Positions 41,241 to 48,638 are shown, numbered from the stretch's first letter. The stretch: DNA of 55,078 nt from Prevotella sp. (GCA_017474925.1 JAFVGN010000006.1:1-55078); one strand, 5' to 3'. Notes: generated from the sequence alone by a model not told the origin. Program-made: numbers and translations.

Positions 41241-41714
41241 ATGAGTAACCGACCCAAAGTCGCTTGCAAGGCAAGAACGACGACAGCGATTCCCACAGAA
41301 ATGAAGGCTGCGAGTAAGCGAGAGCAGAGCCAAGCTTGCTTGAGCCATGCCGAGCGTGAACAGGCAGGAGCAACGCTCAAGGTACTGATGAACCATATCT
41401 ACGAACTGCATAAAGGTGTGCGCCACATGGTGCTGTTCACCTGCAACAAGAAGTACAGCGAACTGGCCATACAGCGACTGGAGAGTCAGGGTATTCCTTA
41501 CTTGTTGCAACCAGCTGGACAACAGAACCTAAACGTGTATTTCGGGCGGCGCGAATGCCTGGAGGCCATCCGGCTTATCGTTACCCGTCCGTTGAACCTG
41601 CTCACGCCAGAAGAGGACTTCATCCTCGGAGCTATGCTTGGCTACGACATCTGTGCACAGTGCGAACGGTATTGTAAGCGTAAATGCGACAGTAAGTGCA
41701 TCAACAAGAATTAA
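41241..41714 (+). CDS. DUF2023 protein
   Basis: Encodes 157 residues. The DUF2023 domain covers ~52-155 (VLMNHIYELHKGVRHMVLFT, LESQGIPYLLQPAGQQNLNV and FFGRREC-like YFGRRECLEAI). It ends in a Cys-rich tail (YDICAQCERYCKRKCDSKC) that could bind metal. The N-terminal ~45 residues are basic, low-complexity, and include a repeat-encoded EQSQACLSHAER segment. It lies 22 bases before the flavodoxin gene, an association also seen in other Bacteroidales, suggesting a redox-linked role. I choose ATG 41241; a TTG at 41202 falls in the structured leader. Confidence 0.85.
   Translation: MSNRPKVACKARTTTAIPTEMKAASKREQSQACLSHAEREQAGATLKVLMNHIYELHKGVRHMVLFTCNKKYSELAIQRLESQGIPYLLQPAGQQNLNVYFGRRECLEAIRLIVTRPLNLLTPEEDFILGAMLGYDICAQCERYCKRKCDSKCINKN
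41318..41356. repeat. EQSQ-type palindromic repeat inside the DUF2023 gene
   Basis: GCGAGAGCAGAGCCAAGCTT then GCTTGAGCCATGCCGAGCG, with the hairpin core CAAGC/GCTTG. It is read in frame as REQSQACLSHAER. A relative lies at 48802-48840 (opposite orientation), inside another gene's C-terminus. Confidence 0.65.
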
Positions 41715-41736
41715 CCACATAAATCACATATAATAT

Positions 41737-42231
41737 ATGAACTCAACAATTGTAATCTATGGTTCCTCGACAGGAACCTGCGAGGCCATCGCTGAGAAGA
41801 TTGCCTCGAAACTGGACTGCGAGGCCCTGAACGTACAGGACCTGACAGCCGATGTTGTGGCTGCAAACCAGAATCTGATTCTCGGCACCTCGACTTGGGG
41901 CGCAGGCGAATTGCAGGACGATTGGTACGATGGTCTGAAGACGCTCCAAAGTGCAGATCTCAATGGTAAGACCATTGCCATCTTCGGTTGTGGTGACTGC
42001 TCTTCGTACAGTGACACCTTTGTAGGCGGCATAGGAGAACTCTACAACGGCATCAAGGACAGCGGTGCCAAGTTCATCGGTTCTGTTGAGACCGATGGCT
42101 ACACTTTCGACGACTCTGAGGCCGTCATTGATGGTAAGTTTATCGGTCTGCCCCTCGACGATATCAACGAGGATGACAAGACCGACACTCGCATCGAGGC
42201 CTGGATAGCCGCCATCTCTCCCAACTTGTAA
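41737..42231 (+). CDS. fldA: Flavodoxin
   Basis: Encodes 164 residues, a long-chain flavodoxin carrying FMN and acting as a soluble low-potential electron carrier in place of ferredoxin. The FMN phosphate loop is YGSSTGTCEAIAEKI near the start. GTSTWGAGELQDDWYDGL is the first isoalloxazine-stacking loop, and FGCGDCSSYSDTFVGGIGEL is the second. It is the second gene after DUF2023 and is followed by a strong terminator. Iron regulation is plausible but not visible. Confidence 0.96.
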   Translation: MNSTIVIYGSSTGTCEAIAEKIASKLDCEALNVQDLTADVVAANQNLILGTSTWGAGELQDDWYDGLKTLQSADLNGKTIAIFGCGDCSSYSDTFVGGIGELYNGIKDSGAKFIGSVETDGYTFDDSEAVIDGKFIGLPLDDINEDDKTDTRIEAWIAAISPNL

Positions 42232-42272
42232 TCACAGGTATAAAATTCATAAAGTATTTGTTTAGTTAAGTG

Positions 42273-42308
42273 AGGTGGTTAGTCGGTGACGATCAACCAC
42301 CTTTTTTC
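42273..42308 (+). terminator. Terminator of the DUF2023-flavodoxin operon
   Basis: Perfect AGGTGGTT / AACCACCT stem with a 14-base loop, followed by TTTTTT, 41 bases after the flavodoxin stop. Confidence 0.9.
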
Positions 42309-42419
42309 CTGAATCTCTCTGAATAAATAAGATACCCAAAAAATCGCAGACTGAGCAACAGAAATTACAGATTAGATAATAAATTCAAAAGCAAAGATGG
42401 TTTTTGGGGGAAAAATAAG

Positions 42420-42427
42420 TAATTTTG
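42420..42427 (+). promoter_or_regulatory. Promoter -7 motif TAATTTTG for the panE remnant
   Basis: TAATTTTG lies 30 bases before the ATG at 42458; the promoter survives although the gene is broken. Confidence 0.5.
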
Positions 42428-42457
42428 CAATCGCATTACAAAATTAAGTTATCAAAA

Positions 42458-42980
42458 ATGAGATACGGAATCATTGGTACTGGCGATATTGGCGGTTATT
42501 ATGGAGCCAAATTGGCTCGTGCAGGACAGGAAGTACATTTCCTGCTGCACAGCGACTATGAGTATGTTAAACAGCACGGTCTGCAGGTAAATTCCTGTAA
42601 CGGATCGTTTCATCTGGCTAATGTAAACGTCTATCTGCATACGGAGGACATGCCGCCGTGCGACGTGGTGCTCGTCTGTCTGAAGTCTGTCAACAACGGC
42701 ATGCTGCAGACGTTGCTACCACCATTACTCCATGCCAAGACTTTGGTGGTGCTCATTCAGAACGGCATTGGGGTCGAGGAGGATGTGCAGAAGATGTTCC
42801 CCGACATACAACTGGCTGCGGGTCTGGCCATTATCTGTTCTGCCAAGACTGAGCCCGGTCTTGTCGACCACCAGTGTTATGGCAGCATCAATTTGGCTAA
42901 CTACTCTTGCAGGGACGAAGTGCTGATGCAGGCCAGAGATGCTGGAGGCAGAGCTGCAGTTCCTGACAGAAAATCGATAG
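42458..42980 (+). pseudogene. panE: Collapsed ketopantoate reductase gene
   Basis: The first ~155 codons encode a good PanE N-terminus: MRYGIIGTGDIGGYYGAKLA (NADPH-binding), CDVVLVCLKSVNN, VLIQNGIGVEEDVQKMF and AIICSAKTEPGLVDH. Normal PanE-type proteins run to about 310 residues. At about 42925 the frame departs, and a second frame (42939-42980) encodes MLEAELQFLTENR, a typical end for this family. Both ends survive, while ~130 residues including the catalytic Lys/Glu domain are missing. The first frame runs on to 43021 through unrelated sequence. Confidence 0.75.
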
Positions 42981-43005
42981 TTCTCTATTACATCTCTTGT
43001 TTGAA

Positions 43006-43572
43006 ATGGCTATACAAGTGACATACAGGAGAACCAGGAGGCTGTCAATGCGAATTGTGAAGAACGGTGATGTACATGTGTCGGCACCTATTGGTATGCC
43101 AAAGAAAGAGGTAGAGCGGTTTATTGAAGAACACCGCGAGTGGATAGCCGAGGCACGTAAGAAAACCTACGAGAGTCAGAAACGTAGGGCTGACTTTTAT
43201 AACAAGCTGCCGTTAAAGACGAGAGAACAGGCTGACGATGCCCTGCGGCGATTGAAAGCCTTGATAGAGCCGATGGTGGATCAGCACTCCGAGGAGATGG
43301 GCGTGAAACCGTCCGTAGTATATTACAAGGCGATGATTTCACGTTGGGGTGTCTGCAATGTCAAGGACAAGTCCATCTGCTTCTCTGCCTATCTGCTGCT
43401 GTTGCCGGAATGGTGTGTCGAGCACGTGGTGGTTCATGAATTGTGTCATCTGTTGGAACCAAGCCACAATGCCCGTTTCCATGCACTGATGGACAAGTTC
43501 TTCCCCCGTTGGAAGGAAGCCAGAAAAATGACAAGACAGATATGTAAGATGGAGGAGGACGAAGATGAGTAG
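43006..43572 (+). CDS. YgjP-like (DUF45) zinc metallopeptidase-domain protein
   Basis: Encodes 188 residues. The C-terminal half has the YgjP/SprT-like pattern: SRWGVCNVKDKSICFSAYLL, LPEWCVEHVVVHELCHLLEP (zinc motif HELCH) and NARFHALMDKFFPRWKEARK. The N-terminus resembles the domain's usual start (RRTRRLSMRIVKNGDVHVSA). Such proteins are cytosolic, and their substrates are unknown. I take ATG 43006. It begins 25 bases after the collapsed panE gene. Confidence 0.88.
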   Translation: MAIQVTYRRTRRLSMRIVKNGDVHVSAPIGMPKKEVERFIEEHREWIAEARKKTYESQKRRADFYNKLPLKTREQADDALRRLKALIEPMVDQHSEEMGVKPSVVYYKAMISRWGVCNVKDKSICFSAYLLLLPEWCVEHVVVHELCHLLEPSHNARFHALMDKFFPRWKEARKMTRQICKMEEDEDE

Positions 43573-43598
43573 TATTGCCCTTCTTCCACGAAGTCAGA

Positions 43599-43881
43599 TC
43601 AGCCTTCTGCTCCTTCGCCACCGCCGGGCAGACCGCCGCCGCTATTGGTGTTGTCGCCGCCCTCGGGGTCGTCAGTGGAGTCCGTACCCGTCAGGCTCTT
43701 GATCATCGCCTTGGTCTTCGAGGTGAATGCCAGTCGGGAAGGCTGTGTTGTGGTGGTGCATGTGGTTGGCGAGTTCACGCAAGCCGATGGTTCCCTTGTA
43801 CTTTACGCGAGCGTAGTACTTGCCCAACGTACCCTGAATGGAGTCGTTGGTGTTCTTAGTCAAATTCAATTCTAATGCCAT
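43599..43881 (-). pseudogene. Collapsed HU-like DNA-binding protein gene
   Basis: ATG at 43881 opens MALELNLTKNTNDSIQGTLG, then KYYARVKYKGTIGLRELA and HNTAFPTG, the N-terminus of Bacteroidales HU-like proteins. After ~50 residues that frame passes into unrelated residues and stops at 43672. A second frame encodes AFTSKTKAMIKSLTGTDST, then a Gly-rich tail ending GGGEGAEG at TGA 43599-43601, as in the C-terminus of the same family. The central DNA-binding part (~60 residues) is lost with a frame change. Confidence 0.7.
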
Positions 43882-43922
43882 AATTTTTTCTGTTTTGTTT
43901 AAATTGTTAATACTGTTGTTAC

Positions 43923-43974
43923 TTTCGGAGTAATCGTTTTTTCTTTCGGAGTAACTAGAATTTCCTTCGGAGTA
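43923..43974 (-). promoter_or_regulatory. Three 21-base-spaced direct repeats upstream of the HU-like gene
   Basis: TTTCGGAGTA at 43923-43932 and 43944-43953 and CTTCGGAGTA at 43965-43974 recur with exactly 21-base spacing, i.e. two helical turns. On the gene's strand the unit reads TACTCCGAAA. They lie between the -7 motif (43998) and the start codon (43881), so they could be operators or leader RNA elements. Confidence 0.6.
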
Positions 43975-43997
43975 TCGATTTTATCCGTTTCCGAATG

Positions 43998-44005
43998 CAA
44001 AGATA
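43998..44005 (-). promoter_or_regulatory. Promoter -7 motif TATCTTTG for the HU-like gene
   Basis: On the minus strand TATCTTTG fits the consensus, with a leader of ~115 nt containing three phased repeats. The rest of the 330-base gap up to 44211 contains a short smalltalk-like tail (GATLM then TAA near 44068), low-complexity sequence and the hairpin at 44152; no gene is supported there. Confidence 0.5.
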
Positions 44006-44151
44006 GTAAATATCAAAGAGATGAACAGAAAAAATGAAGTTGAGATAAGTTCACGAATGGAGCGACTTTGATGTAAGATGTAAGATGGATGAAGGCTGAG
44101 GGAAGATGGTAGAGGTACTATTAGCTATGTTTTTGTGCATTTTAAGCGCTG

Positions 44152-44182
44152 TATTGCATAAAAAAGTGTTTTTTATGCAATA
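44152..44182 (-). terminator. Perfect A/T-armed hairpin after the SDR gene
   Basis: TATTGCATAAAAAA / TTTTTTATGCAATA is a perfect 14-base inverted repeat with a three-base loop, 30 bases beyond the SDR stop on the minus strand. The A/U arms would give a U-run on either strand. Confidence 0.65.
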
Positions 44183-44211
44183 GGCTTGCGGAATTGAAAA
44201 TAACCCTATCT

Positions 44212-45024
44212 TCATAAGGCATGTCCACCGGATACTTTAATGACTTGACCTGTTAGCATTCTCGCCTGCTCACTCGCCAAAAACAGAATCGTTTCTGCAA
44301 TATCTTCCGGCTGAATCAGTTTTCCCATAGGAATGATTGGAAGAACAGACTGTTCCAAATCGGTGTCAATCCATCCCGTCTGAGTCGGACCTGGCGCAAC
44401 ACAATTGACGGTAATGCCGTACTTTGCTACCTCCAAGGCTATGCTGCGAGTAAGTGCTTCAAGTGTAGCCTTACTTGCTCCGTAGGCTATTTGCCCGGCA
44501 AAAACCTGTGATGCATCGGTTGAGATATTGATGATGCGTCCATAATCACCGCGATGAGTAATCATCTCCCTTGTCATCAAGATGCTTCCGCGGACATTAA
44601 CCGCAAAAGTGTCATCAATCACATTCTGCGTAATTTTCTCTATGGTGTCAATACCATCCATGTCACCATCAGCCGCATTGTTGACCAGAATATCGACCCT
44701 TCCGTATCGTTCAAGGACTTTCGAATAGATTTCCTTAACGGCAGCTTCATTGGAAATGTCGCTTTCCAGAATCATATAGTCGGCATTCATTTCCTTCAGC
44801 CTGCTCTCTACACGATCAGCATTCCCTGAGTTTGCTTCGAAATACCTGTCCGTACCATTCTTGTCTGTCTTTGATTGATCAAACGGCCTGTGGACTCTCT
44901 TGTATATCAAGACCACCTTTGCCCCTTCACGAGCGAAGGCGAATGCCGTCGTTGCCCCAATCCCCTGTGGGTTATTTGCTCCTGTAATCAGAGCTACTTT
45001 ATTCTTAAGTCCGTAGTTAACCAT
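44212..45024 (-). CDS. Short-chain dehydrogenase/reductase (SDR) family oxidoreductase
   Basis: Encodes 270 residues, a classical SDR. Cofactor motif ALITGANNPQGIGATTAFAF (TGxxxGIG form with a short insertion); VDILVNNAADGD (NNAG-type motif); catalytic Ser in RIINISTDAS and YGASK (YxxxK). GITVNCVAPGPTQTGWIDTD and LTGQVIKVSGGHAL close the fold. It resembles 3-oxoacyl-ACP-reductase-type enzymes, but the substrate is unknown. It is more A/T-rich than its neighbours, so it may be acquired. It shares a strand with the upstream cysteine desulfidase-like gene, 70 bases away. Confidence 0.92.
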   Translation of the reverse strand: MVNYGLKNKVALITGANNPQGIGATTAFAFAREGAKVVLIYKRVHRPFDQSKTDKNGTDRYFEANSGNADRVESRLKEMNADYMILESDISNEAAVKEIYSKVLERYGRVDILVNNAADGDMDGIDTIEKITQNVIDDTFAVNVRGSILMTREMITHRGDYGRIINISTDASQVFAGQIAYGASKATLEALTRSIALEVAKYGITVNCVAPGPTQTGWIDTDLEQSVLPIIPMGKLIQPEDIAETILFLASEQARMLTGQVIKVSGGHAL

Positions 45025-45094
45025 ATATTTATCTTTTTATTTGTTTTATCGGATTATTATTCTCCTATGATTGTTACTGCCAACTCGTTTCGAC

Positions 45095-46366
45095 TTATTT
45101 CAGTTTTTTCGATGTCATGATGCTCAATACCATATCATCGGTTTTACACATGGCCTCGGCACCAATACTCGTAAGATTATGAATGCTTTTGTCAACATCG
45201 TCGTCCACAATTCCTTCATCCTGCGACACGCATTTGCCCTCCATAGCGAGCAGTGCTGATAGCAAGGCAGTGCTAACGCCACTTGTAATCTTCAGCGAAC
45301 ACGATGGTTTGGCTCCGTCGCATATCATACCCGTCAGGTTGGCAATCATATTCTTAACAGCATAGCAGATACGCTCGTAGTCACCTCCCATCAGGTAGGT
45401 AATGCCACAACTGGAGCCAATCGATGCTACCACACAACCACAGAGTGCCGACAACTTACCAAGACTCTGCTTGATATAGATAGCCGTCAGATGACTAAGC
45501 ATCAGGGCTCGCAGCAGTTCTTCCTCCGTGTTCTCGTTTTCTTTGGCATACACGCATACGGGGTTCGTGGCACAAATGCCCTGATTGCCCGATCCTGAGT
45601 TTGACATCACGGGAATCATGGCTCCGCCCATACGGGCATCGCAAGCCGAAGCCGTTCGCGAGATAATGTGAGAATAGATGCTATTGCCGAAGATTCCCTT
45701 AGCCAGCGGACGGTCGATGGTCTTGCCAAGGTTATGACCGTGATTGCCCTTAAGCGCCTCGCGGGCTGCATTCATGTTGTAGGTTCGCGCCTCCTCTATA
45801 AAACGTATCTCCTCCAAAGGTGCAGTTGCAGCAAAGTCGTACACAAGTCGCATGTTGAGTGCTATCTCGTCATCTCCATCGCTCGCAGCTGTCCGAGAGT
45901 AGCTGGCATCGCCAGAAACAAAATGGGTATGACTGCCAGCGATGATAGCCCTTTCCTCGCGGTTACCTGCCGATGCAATAATTTCAATGTACAGTTTGTC
46001 GCACTCGCCCTCCTTTAACTGGATATCAATTCTATTCTCCGAAATATATTGTTTGCCCTCTTCTAGCGCCTCGGGAGTAAGATCCTTCAGTACCTCCAAC
46101 TGGTATTCGCTCTTGCCGATGAGCGCTCCCAGGGCAATAGCGATGGGAAGCCCTATCATACCTGTGCCTGGAATACCAACACCCATGGCGTTCTTTAAGA
46201 TATTGGCACTCAGCAGGGCCACAATCTTTTCTGGGCGATAGCCTAACTGCTCTTTAGCCTTTGCCGTACATAGTGCCACTGCCATCGGCTCGGTACAGCC
46301 GATTGCAGGCACTACTTCTTTATGTACTAGTGCTATAATCTGTTCGCGTATCTCCTTATCTATCAT
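45095..46366 (-). CDS. L-serine/L-cysteine deaminating enzyme of the UPF0597 (CyuA/YhaM) family
   Basis: Encodes 423 residues. The family includes Fe-S-dependent L-cysteine desulfidases and serine dehydratase alpha-like proteins that release pyruvate, ammonia and (from Cys) sulfide. Motifs: PAIGCTEPMAVALCTAKAKE (conserved Cys), MGVGIPGTGMIGLPIAIALG, IIAGSHTHFVSG, MSNSGSGNQGICATNPV, LCGCVVASIGSSCGITYLMG and LTGMICDGAKPSCSLKITSG, giving the cysteines expected for a cluster. Cysteine is the more likely substrate by family resemblance. It has its own promoter, divergent from the metal-domain remnant. Confidence 0.9.
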   Translation of the reverse strand: MIDKEIREQIIALVHKEVVPAIGCTEPMAVALCTAKAKEQLGYRPEKIVALLSANILKNAMGVGIPGTGMIGLPIAIALGALIGKSEYQLEVLKDLTPEALEEGKQYISENRIDIQLKEGECDKLYIEIIASAGNREERAIIAGSHTHFVSGDASYSRTAASDGDDEIALNMRLVYDFAATAPLEEIRFIEEARTYNMNAAREALKGNHGHNLGKTIDRPLAKGIFGNSIYSHIISRTASACDARMGGAMIPVMSNSGSGNQGICATNPVCVYAKENENTEEELLRALMLSHLTAIYIKQSLGKLSALCGCVVASIGSSCGITYLMGGDYERICYAVKNMIANLTGMICDGAKPSCSLKITSGVSTALLSALLAMEGKCVSQDEGIVDDDVDKSIHNLTSIGAEAMCKTDDMVLSIMTSKKLK

Positions 46367-46389
46367 ATTTATCTTCTTATTTTTATTTG

Positions 46390-46397
46390 CAAAGATA
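46390..46397 (-). promoter_or_regulatory. Promoter -7 motif TATCTTTG for the cysteine desulfidase-like gene
   Basis: TATCTTTG on the minus strand lies 24 bases before the ATG at 46366, divergent from a plus-strand TACCTTTG 22 bases away. Confidence 0.6.
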
Positions 46398-46418
46398 CGA
46401 AAAATGAAGAATTTTTGT

Positions 46419-46426
46419 TACCTTTG
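46419..46426 (+). promoter_or_regulatory. Promoter -7 motif TACCTTTG for the HMA-domain remnant
   Basis: TACCTTTG is followed at 46462-46476 by CTCGGCCAATCATGC, the same 15-base leader string found before the LytTR gene at 40011-40025. Confidence 0.55.
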
Positions 46427-46474
46427 CACCAAATATTAACATAAGTTGAATTTTGTCGCAACTCGGCCAATCAT

Positions 46475-46708
46475 GCAGACAAAAAGACGAGTCACTTCGA
46501 TGCCCACAAAACCCACGCCTATCGTCCTGACGTGAAGACCACCACCATCAAGGTGAGCCGTCACGACTCTCACAAGAAGATTGTGACCAAGGTTGAGAAT
46601 ATGAAGGGCGTGATGGATACAAACTGGAACCCCCGCACTCGTGAGTTGACAGTCCGCTACGATGCCAATAAGACTTCAGCCCACAATATCAAGCACTTCA
46701 TGGCGTAA
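46475..46708 (+). pseudogene. 5'-truncated gene for a heavy-metal-associated (HMA)-like domain with His in place of Cys
   Basis: From 46475 the frame encodes ADKKTSHFDAHKTHAYRPDV, then TTTIKVSRHDSHKKIVTKVE, NMKGVMDTNWNPRTREL and TVRYDANKTSAHNIKHFM. The pattern of IKV...KKIVTKVENMKGV...TVRYDANKTS matches an HMA fold, but the metal motif CxxC is HxxH (HDSH). No ATG precedes the domain in this frame, and the region where a signal peptide should lie is replaced by a repeated leader motif. Only an internal GTG (about 46532) could start it. I read it as a gene that lost its 5' end; a terminator still follows. Confidence 0.55.
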
Positions 46709-46731
46709 ACCATTCCATATAATTTCAAAAG

Positions 46732-46765
46732 AAGCCCCGGCTTGCATTTCTGCAGGTCGGGGCTT
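46732..46765 (+). terminator. Terminator hairpin after the HMA remnant
   Basis: AAGCCCCG / CGGGGCTT stem with an 18-base loop, followed by TCT, 24 bases past the TAA at 46706. It supports the preceding stretch having been a gene. Confidence 0.75.
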
Positions 46766-46916
46766 TCTCGCGATATCCGTCTGCCTTGTTCCGTTCCTTG
46801 GGCATAACTTATGTAAACTCAATGATGGCACTCACCTTAGTCCCTATATAGAGTTTCAACTTTCCCTCGCTATTGCAGGTGCTCGTCGTTACCTTGTATG
46901 TTAAGCTGTACATGTC

Positions 46917-47480
46917 CTATTTCAATTGCTTTCCGTCAGAGAATGCCTTGCCTACGGTTTTGCCAAGCTGGATGTAGGTGTGGTGAACGGGATCGAAAGT
47001 AATCAGTTCCATCTTTTCCACATCGGGCTTGCCATCTTCGGCCAGATACTTCTCGTCACAAAGGATGTTTACGATTTCTGCTACGAGATAGTAACCTGTC
47101 TCTGATTCGTCAATCTTCTGTTTCACGCGACATTCCAGCGTCATCGGGAACTCCTTGAATATTGGGGCATTCACATTGGGAGCCTTCTCAATTGTCCAGC
47201 CAGTCTTTTCCATTTTATCAGGAGTGTTCCTGCCGCTGACAATGCCAACATAATCAGAGGCTACCATCGTCTCAGCGGTTGCAAAAGCCACTGTGAATTC
47301 AGGATTCACGGCTAGATTGTTCGTTGTCTGATGAGATCCGAGTGAGATGACGATTTCGTTCATATCCCACTGACCGCCCCAGGCAGCGTTCATGGCGTTG
47401 GGCTTACCTTCTTTGTCATAAGTGCCGATAATCAGCACGGGTTGTGGCAACAGCCACGCAGTTGATTTGAAACTCTTCAT
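46917..47480 (-). CDS. Flavin reductase family protein (FMN-binding)
   Basis: Encodes 187 residues of the flavin-reductase-like split-barrel fold. Motifs: QPVLIIGTYDKEGKPNAMNA (family start), AAWGGQWDMNEIVISLG, EFTVAFATAETMVASDYVGI, APIFKEFPMTLECRVKQKI. Members bind FMN and reduce flavin or other acceptors with NAD(P)H. I choose ATG 47480, which gives the family's normal N-terminus. A Vat-type remnant lies 30 bases upstream on the same strand. Confidence 0.9.
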   Translation of the reverse strand: MKSFKSTAWLLPQPVLIIGTYDKEGKPNAMNAAWGGQWDMNEIVISLGSHQTTNNLAVNPEFTVAFATAETMVASDYVGIVSGRNTPDKMEKTGWTIEKAPNVNAPIFKEFPMTLECRVKQKIDESETGYYLVAEIVNILCDEKYLAEDGKPDVEKMELITFDPVHHTYIQLGKTVGKAFSDGKQLK

Positions 47481-47509
47481 ATTACTTGTGTTATTTGTAA
47501 CTAGAATAA

Positions 47510-47761
47510 TCATAGTCTTGCTTTTATTTCCATCTTTACCTTTTCCAAGTCGCCACATGATAAAATCGGCATGAGGCTTTCTATAACCTCGATGCTTTTG
47601 TCCCACCACTTGAACTGATGCAACAACTCTATCAGTTCGTCATAATAGGTGTAATCGCCGATGATAATACGCGGATTCTTCACCACATTCTTAATATAAC
47701 AGAGGCTCGGAATTTTGGGATTCGGAAAAGCCTCATTTGGATTGGGTCTTTGATTTGCCAT
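47510..47761 (-). pseudogene. In-frame collapsed Vat/CatB-type xenobiotic acetyltransferase
   Basis: Encodes 83 residues where the family has about 210. Residues 1-41 (NPNEAFPNPKIPSLCYIKNV, IIIGDYTYYD) match the start of streptogramin/chloramphenicol hexapeptide acetyltransferases. Residues ~42-83 (FKWWDKSIEVIESLMPIL, GDLEKVKMEIKAR) match their end. The whole left-handed beta-helix with the catalytic His is missing, and the join is in frame. A stable acetyltransferase is not expected. I choose ATG 47761. Confidence 0.75.
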
Positions 47762-47859
47762 CGCTAATTCTCCTAAATAATGTTGCAAATTTAGTCATTT
47801 AAGATGGAATATGAATAATAATGCGTAAATTTGTGCCAAGTTTTGAGAAATATTAGGAT

Positions 47860-48486
47860 ATGTATGGGATGATTATAAAGAAAACCATATTTGTAGTTTT
47901 GGCAATGCTATTTGCAGTTGTACTATCAGCACAAGACATACAAGGTTTTGTGACTAAACAGATGCAGACCTATCCGAAGTCGCGTCTGCTCGACATTTAT
48001 AAGTCATGTTTTCAGGACTACATGGGAGCGGAGCATTTGGTATCAGACAGAGAGCGTGTGAAGGCCTATCTTGACGAGGAGTTACAAACGACCAGTTTTG
48101 ATGACCTGATGCCCTGGTATTATGAGCCATGTGGTGTCAATGGCCAGTATGTCCGTGTCAGTATTAGAGCGATTAAAGAGAATTTGATAACGGAAGATGT
48201 GCTACTTGATGCTTTTATCCGTAGTGCAAACTCTGACATGAGACCAACAGTAGAATCATGGCGCGACAGATGGCACAAGATTGTTGGTACGATTGACCAG
48301 ATGGGACTCAATCTACCAAGCTACCAGCAAGACCGTACATTTATCGACAGTATCCTCTCCGTCGGTAAATATGCTATCAGTCATTCTCCCGAATATCGCG
48401 AGGCATATCGCCCACACTATCGAATCGTAGAGAAGAGCATTTTCGAGAATGAAATAAAGCCTTTAATATTCACAAAAACAAAGTAA
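47860..48486 (+). CDS. Secreted protein of unknown function
   Basis: Encodes 208 residues. The signal peptide ends near VVLSAQD. The mature part contains YPKSRLLDIYKSCFQDYMGA, EHLVSDRERVKAYLDEEL, WYYEPCGVNGQYVRVSIRAI and YREAYRPHYRIVEKSIF. I recognise this as a type common in Bacteroides and Prevotella but know no function or domain name. It is likely periplasmic. A second ATG at 47869 is possible. The next small gene starts 5 bases after its stop. Confidence 0.75.
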   Translation: MYGMIIKKTIFVVLAMLFAVVLSAQDIQGFVTKQMQTYPKSRLLDIYKSCFQDYMGAEHLVSDRERVKAYLDEELQTTSFDDLMPWYYEPCGVNGQYVRVSIRAIKENLITEDVLLDAFIRSANSDMRPTVESWRDRWHKIVGTIDQMGLNLPSYQQDRTFIDSILSVGKYAISHSPEYREAYRPHYRIVEKSIFENEIKPLIFTKTK

Positions 48487-48491
48487 TTCCT

Positions 48492-48638
48492 ATGGCTTAT
48501 ATGAATAAATACCAGTCAGATGACTATCGGCGTGATGAGCTGATACGTATTATCGAACATTCCGTGGAAAAACTGACTTTGGCCGAGTTGGAAGCCCTGT
48601 ACTACGACATGTCTACCAAGTCATATATTAACGATTGA
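48492..48638 (+). CDS. 48-residue conserved-looking small protein
   Basis: ATG at 48492 starts five bases after the secreted-protein gene. The product (MAYMNKYQSDDYRRDELIRI, IEHSVEKLTLAELEALYYDM, STKSYIND) is charged, helical and cytosolic, with balanced codon use. I know no function. It overlaps the convergent GNAT remnant by 11 bases. Confidence 0.5.
   Translation: MAYMNKYQSDDYRRDELIRIIEHSVEKLTLAELEALYYDMSTKSYIND

Noticed and set aside
43575-43859. 94-codon plus-strand frame opposite the HU-like remnant
   Set aside because: Its Gly/Ala/Arg-rich translation is the shadow of the Gly-rich C-terminal tail of the HU-like gene on the other strand.
46809-46913. 34-residue minus-strand frame directly after the flavin reductase gene
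   Set aside because: It starts four bases after the stop and looks acceptable in composition, but no family, ribosome-binding signal or overlap supports it. It may be a remnant.
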